Shown here: positions 60,560-64,000 of the stretch, piece after piece
How positions within the stretch are numbered: the stretch's first letter is position 1
Layout of the letters: every line of letters starts with the position of its first letter
Origin: Pseudonocardia autotrophica
GTDB lineage: Bacteria > Actinomycetota > Actinomycetes > Mycobacteriales > Pseudonocardiaceae
NCBI RefSeq assembly: GCF_003945385.1
Contig: NZ_AP018920.1
Location: 1,426,001 to 1,490,000 of the forward strand
DNA: 64,000 nt
Direction: 5' to 3'
Program-made: the position numbers and the translations under genes
The notes under the pieces: model-generated
The model's input: only the letters and a program-made list of their open reading frames with translations
The model's database searches: none
Told to the model about the DNA's origin: nothing

Positions 60560-61006
60560 TCAGGAGTTCAGGGCGGCGGGAACGTCGTCGTGGATGTCGA
60601 ACAGATGGTGCAGCCCGGCGATCCCGATCGGTCGCAGCACCCGTCGTTCGGTGCAGGCGATCCGCAGCTCGACACCGGTCCGGTGGGCCTGCTCGCGGAG
60701 CTCGATCAGCGCGGCCAGTCCGCTGGTGCCGAGGAACCGCACATCGTCGAGGGCCAGCACCACGAGCTCCACCGAGGCGATCCGTTCGGAGACGGCCGCG
60801 CGCAGCTCGGGTGCGGTCAGCATGTCCAGCTCACCGCCCACGGTGACCACGACGACGCCCTCGGAGGGGGAGGTGGTCCCGATCTGCAGGCCGTCCGAGT
60901 TGTCGGCGTCGTCGGGACCGGTATCCGGTGGGGTGGTATCGGTCCGGGTCGTCCCACCGAGGGAGCCGTCGGCGTTGCCGGGGCCTGGGCGGCGGGAGTC
61001 GGTCAT
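60560..61006 (-). CDS. STAS-domain protein (anti-sigma antagonist-like)
   Basis: A 148-residue protein with a disordered acidic N-terminus (about 45 residues) and a STAS domain. VVTVGGELDMLTAPELRAAV and LDDVRFLGTSGLAALIEL are present; the phosphosite is T-S-G. ATG start at 61006. It may cross-talk with the SigF module 4 kb away or serve another anti-sigma factor. Confidence 0.85.
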   Translation of the reverse strand: MTDSRRPGPGNADGSLGGTTRTDTTPPDTGPDDADNSDGLQIGTTSPSEGVVVVTVGGELDMLTAPELRAAVSERIASVELVVLALDDVRFLGTSGLAALIELREQAHRTGVELRIACTERRVLRPIGIAGLHHLFDIHDDVPAALNS

Positions 61007-61140
61007 TGGCCCGACGGTAGGCACCCCGGTGCGGGTCCGCCACTCGGGAGCAGGAGTGTTGGGCCGTTCGCGGTACCGCCCGGAACGACCGGTGCGCAGC
61101 GCAATGGGGCGTCACCGGTGTGCGCGGCGCGGCCACCATC

Positions 61141-61170
61141 GCTCGGCGATCCGGCACCGGATCGCCGAGC
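61141..61170 (-). terminator. Perfect 14-bp hairpin after the DivIVA-like gene
   Basis: Arms GCTCGGCGATCCGG and CCGGATCGCCGAGC flank CA. It lies 57-86 bp downstream of the minus-strand gene at 61227 and before the STAS gene. The rest of the gap 61007-61226 shows nothing recognisable. Confidence 0.65.
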
Positions 61171-61226
61171 AGGCCTCCGGAGCTGCAGGCCTCAGCAGCA
61201 GGCGCGTGGAGCAGTAGAGCTCTGGT

Positions 61227-62639
61227 TCAGGCCTCCGGGTCCGGTCCGCGCACATCCGCCCCGGCGGCACCCGGCTCGTCCGCGGCCACCGCTCCCGCGG
61301 ACACCCGGTCGCCCTCCTGGTCGGGGTCCACCGCAGTGCCGCCTGCCGCGTCGCTGCCGAAACCACCGGCCGGGTCGCTGCCGCCGGCCGGGGCGCCGGC
61401 CCGGGCCTCGGGTGCGTCCGCGGGCGCCGGCCCGCTCCCGGAGCCACGCTGCGCGGGCAGCGAGACGACGGGCACCGTGACGGGGGGCTGCGGTACTGCG
61501 GGCTGCGTGATCGCGGGCTGGGAGACCGGGGGCTGCGAGACGACGGGCGCTGAGAACACCGGCAGCTCACCGGTGTCCGCCCCCGCGGCCGGCCCGGAGC
61601 CCGGGGTGGCCGCAGCGGGATCACGCAGGGCGTGCGCGGGGGCCGGACGGGGGCGCGGCGGCACGGAGCCCGCGACCGTCGGCACGGAGCCCGCGACCGT
61701 CGGCACGGAGCCCGCGACCGTCGGCACGGAGCCCGCGACCATCGACCCGGAGCCTGTGACCGCCGGGACCGGCCCGGTGTCCGACGACCCCGGACGGGCG
61801 GCCTGTGGGTCCGGGCCGCGGACCGCGCCCGTCCCGGGGAGCGGCGGCGCGTCGAGCCGGCCGATCTCGGCACCCAGCAGGGCGTGCACCCGGGCCAGCT
61901 CGGCGCGCACGCTGCTGCGCAGGCCGTTCACGTGCGCGTGCATCGACGCGGCGGTGTCCGCGACGAGCTCGCTGTCCCGGCGCGCGGTCGCCCCGGCGGC
62001 CATGGCCGCGTCGACCTCGGCCCGGGCGTCGGAGGTGATGCGGATGGCCTCGGTGTAGGCGTCGTCGGTGATCCTGGCGGCCTCGGCACCGGCGTTCTCG
62101 CGCAGCGCCGCGGCCTCGGCCTCGGCGTCCCGGAGGCGCTGCGCGGCCTCGTGCTGAGCCATCCGGAGCACCTTGTCGGCACGCATGCCGAACGTCTCCG
62201 GCGGCGTCGCACGGGCTCGCTCCAGCTCCGCCGCGAGCGCTTCGGCGCGCCGGACGGCCTCGGCGCGGGCGGTCTCGGCCTCGGTCAGCGCCCGCTCGGC
62301 GGCGGCGAGCCGCACCAGCAGCTCCTCGACGGGGGCCGCGGAGCCCTGGCCCGCTGGCTCGGCGCCGTCGCCGTCAGGAGATCCGGCGGGGGTCGTCGCG
62401 CCCGCCCGGGCCGCGCTCTCGGTGGAGCGGGTCCGCTCGTCGTCGCGCACATCGTCGGAGTCGGTACCCCCGTCACCGGCCACGCCGCGGTCCGCCTCCG
62501 GGGGCACGCCCGGGGTCCCGTCACCGTTCACGTCGCCGTCGGTCCTTCCCGATGCGGTCCCGGAGTGCCTGCGCCCGAGGAGCTCGCTCCACCGGTCCGC
62601 CGTGCCGCCCGGACGCCGCTCGCCGCGTACCTTGCTCAC
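61227..62639 (-). CDS. DivIVA/Wag31-like coiled-coil protein with repeat-rich tail
   Basis: A 470-residue protein. A disordered acidic N-terminus leads to a long Ala/Glu/Arg coiled coil (about 105-270: ERALTEAETARAEAVRRAEA, then MRADKVLRMAQHEAAQRLRD), with the QHEAAQRLRDAEAEAA pattern seen in actinobacterial DivIVA-related proteins. The C-terminal 170 residues are Pro/Gly/Val low complexity with tandem repeats. GTG start at 62639 (GAGGA upstream). Likely a cytoskeletal or polar scaffold; exact role unknown. Confidence 0.75.
   Translation of the reverse strand: MSKVRGERRPGGTADRWSELLGRRHSGTASGRTDGDVNGDGTPGVPPEADRGVAGDGGTDSDDVRDDERTRSTESAARAGATTPAGSPDGDGAEPAGQGSAAPVEELLVRLAAAERALTEAETARAEAVRRAEALAAELERARATPPETFGMRADKVLRMAQHEAAQRLRDAEAEAAALRENAGAEAARITDDAYTEAIRITSDARAEVDAAMAAGATARRDSELVADTAASMHAHVNGLRSSVRAELARVHALLGAEIGRLDAPPLPGTGAVRGPDPQAARPGSSDTGPVPAVTGSGSMVAGSVPTVAGSVPTVAGSVPTVAGSVPPRPRPAPAHALRDPAAATPGSGPAAGADTGELPVFSAPVVSQPPVSQPAITQPAVPQPPVTVPVVSLPAQRGSGSGPAPADAPEARAGAPAGGSDPAGGFGSDAAGGTAVDPDQEGDRVSAGAVAADEPGAAGADVRGPDPEA
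61660..61743 (-). repeat. 21-bp in-frame minisatellite in the DivIVA-like gene
   Basis: Four head-to-tail units of GGCACGGAGCCCGCGACCGT plus C (plus-strand reading), the last with one change, encode VAGSVPT repeats. Further QPPVSQPAITQPAV repeats lie nearby. Confidence 0.9.
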
Positions 62640-62829
62640 GCTGTCCTCACGGTGCGTCAGTGTCGATGTCAGGAGCGTTGTCGAACAGCCCCCGTTCGGC
62701 GGACGGATCCGGTCCGGCGGCCGACGGCGGGTGACGGGGCCCTGCACGGTCGACGGGCGGGCCGGGGACCGCCCGGCCCGGGGTGGGTGACGATCTTCTC
62801 CGGGCGCCGGAGTCGCCTAGGCTCGGCCC

Positions 62830-63933
62830 GTGCAGCCCCTCGACCGATCCTGTGCCCGTACCCGCGCCTGGGTGGACGAGGCGATGCGCCGGGTCCAGGC
62901 CGACGCGAACCGGTCCGCCGACACCCACCTGCACGTACTGGAGCTGCCCGCCGAGTGGGGCGTGCAGGCCTACCTCAAGGACGAGTCGGTGCACCCCACC
63001 GGCAGCCTCAAGCACCGGCTGGCCCGGTCGCTGTTCCTCTACGGGCTGGCCTCCGGCTGGATCGGCGAGGGCACGACCGTGGTCGAGGCCAGCTCGGGAT
63101 CCACCGCGGTGTCCGAGGCGTACTTCGCGCGGCTGCTCGGGCTGCCGTTCGTCGCGGTGATGCCGCGCTCCACCAGCCCGGAGAAGGTCGCGCTGATCGA
63201 GCGCGAGGGCGGCCGCTGCCACTTCGTGGAGCACGGCACCCAGGTCTACGACGAGGCGGAGCGGCTGGCCGCCGAGTCCGGCGGGCACTACCTCGACCAG
63301 TTCACCTACGCCGAGCGGGCCACCGACTGGCGTGGCAACAACAACATCGCCGAGTCGATGCTCAGCCAGCTCGCCGACGAGCCGTATCCGGTGCCGGAGT
63401 GGATCGTCGTCGGTGCCGGGACCGGCGGGACGTCGGCGACGATCGGCCGCTACCTGCGCTACCGGCGGCTGCCGACCCGGCTCGCCGTCGTCGATCCGGA
63501 GAACTCGGCGTTCCTGAACGGCTGGGCGCTCGGCGTGCCCGACTACGCGACCGGTATGCCGTCCCGGATCGAGGGGATCGGGCGGCCCCGGATGGAGCCC
63601 AGCTTCGTGCCGTCGGTGATCGACCGGATGTTCCCGGTACCGGACGCGGCCAGCATCGCGGCCGCCCGGCACCTGCGGACGCTCACCGGCCGCTGGGTCG
63701 GCGGCTCGACCGGCACCAACCTGTGGGGCCTCTACCAGCTGGTCGCGGAGATGGTCCGGGCCGGGCGGAGGGGCAGCGTCGTGACGCTGATCTGCGACGG
63801 TGGCGAGCGGTACCGGCACAGCTACTTCGACGACGACTGGGTCGCCGCGCAGGGCATGGATCTCGCTCCGTACACGGCGACCCTCGAGACGTTCCTGGCC
63901 ACCGGCCACTGGGAGCCCCCGCCCGCCGGCTGA
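62830..63933 (+). CDS. PLP-dependent cysteine synthase-like enzyme, Cds1-type cysteine desulfhydrase
   Basis: A 367-residue fold-type-II PLP enzyme. The PLP lysine lies in [14 protein letters not shown], the phosphate loop in [12 protein letters not shown], and [17 protein letters not shown] is also typical. The SLKHR lysine block and overall length match mycobacterial Rv3684/Cds1, which breaks cysteine down to pyruvate, sulfide and ammonia, rather than CysM or CysK. GTG start at 62830. Reaction inferred from family. Confidence 0.8.
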   Translation: MQPLDRSCARTRAWVDEAMRRVQADANRSADTHLHVLELPAEWGVQAYLKDESVHPTGSLKHRLARSLFLYGLASGWIGEGTTVVEASSGSTAVSEAYFARLLGLPFVAVMPRSTSPEKVALIEREGGRCHFVEHGTQVYDEAERLAAESGGHYLDQFTYAERATDWRGNNNIAESMLSQLADEPYPVPEWIVVGAGTGGTSATIGRYLRYRRLPTRLAVVDPENSAFLNGWALGVPDYATGMPSRIEGIGRPRMEPSFVPSVIDRMFPVPDAASIAAARHLRTLTGRWVGGSTGTNLWGLYQLVAEMVRAGRRGSVVTLICDGGERYRHSYFDDDWVAAQGMDLAPYTATLETFLATGHWEPPPAG

Positions 63934-63938
63934 GGGGT

Positions 63939-64000
63939 TCAGTCCCCGACGAGCAGTGCCGCGGTCGCCAGCAGCCGGTGTTCCGATCCCGGCCGGCCGA
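63939..64000 (-). CDS. 3' end of a gene running out of the window
   Basis: The last 20 codons before a TGA stop read GRPGSEHRLLATAALLVGD with no internal stop and normal codon use. It is convergent with the Cds1-like gene, 5 bp away. Too short to name. Confidence 0.35.
   Translation of the reverse strand, partial: GRPGSEHRLLATAALLVGD

Overview
This window is high-GC, gene-dense actinobacterial chromosome with many GTG starts and tightly coupled (ATGA/GTGA/TGATG) gene junctions. The order mec-cysO-cysM-rhomboid-murI-(two small membrane proteins)-cyclic-nucleotide phosphodiesterase-rph-rdgB, plus clpS-DUF2017, WhiB and an RsbV/RsbW/SigF operon, recalls mycobacteria and relatives. A Pseudonocardiaceae-type actinomycete is my best guess, from general resemblance only.

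Layout. 1-16.9 kb is mostly housekeeping and accessory genes: a cut lipoprotein, a GNAT/TetR pair, a benzoate-CoA-ligase-type enzyme, a MoxR-type AAA+/VWA fusion, a PIG-L deacetylase, a membrane acyltransferase, cytochrome oxidase subunit I, serB, a Pth2-type protein, a TetR/flavin monooxygenase pair, an alpha/beta hydrolase and a DinG helicase. 17.0-17.9 kb holds a two-hotdog thioesterase.

17.9-38.9 kb is an N-methylglycine / one-carbon catabolic island. BCCT and ProP-like carriers would import betaines, and a Rieske oxygenase (with a Rieske ferredoxin and FAD reductase nearby) would remove the first methyl group. A dimethylglycine oxidase and heterotetrameric sarcosine oxidase (soxBDAG) would then give glycine and methylene-THF, GlyA makes serine, and SdaA gives pyruvate plus ammonia. 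FolD-like, FchA-like and PurU proteins would carry surplus methylene-THF to formate. Two paralogous GntR/FCD regulators lie in the island, and a rare AT-rich palindrome, TTGATATATCAA, recurs with variations before sdaA, the ProP-like gene, glyA, purU and the Rieske/BCCT pair. This looks like one self-contained regulon. The FolD homologue lacks the conserved YxxxK lysine, while a separate cyclohydrolase-family gene overlaps it by 4 bp.

39-41.9 kb holds pncA-pncB and clpS-DUF2017. 42-43.7 kb holds a secreted 5'-nucleotidase. 43.8-45.7 kb is the CysO sulfur-carrier cysteine pathway, with a CysO ending GGH and an enlarged Mec active-site loop. 45.8-50.4 kb runs from rhomboid to rdgB.

50.6-54.7 kb holds a carboxymuconolactone decarboxylase, a VTT membrane protein, an unusual short-variable-arm tRNA with anticodon UAG whose 5' end overlaps an HNH endonuclease gene, Bcp, a DUF3618 protein and a second ferredoxin reductase. 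54.8-59 kb is a stress-sigma module: STAS antagonist, RsbW-like anti-sigma and SigF-like sigma factor, with a divergent LOV-GAF-SpoIIE phosphatase, so blue light probably feeds the stress response. 59.2-64 kb holds an unknown protein, a WhiB3-like regulator, another STAS protein, a DivIVA-like coiled-coil protein and a Cds1-like PLP enzyme. Short tandem repeats (minisatellites) occur both in-frame in genes and between genes.
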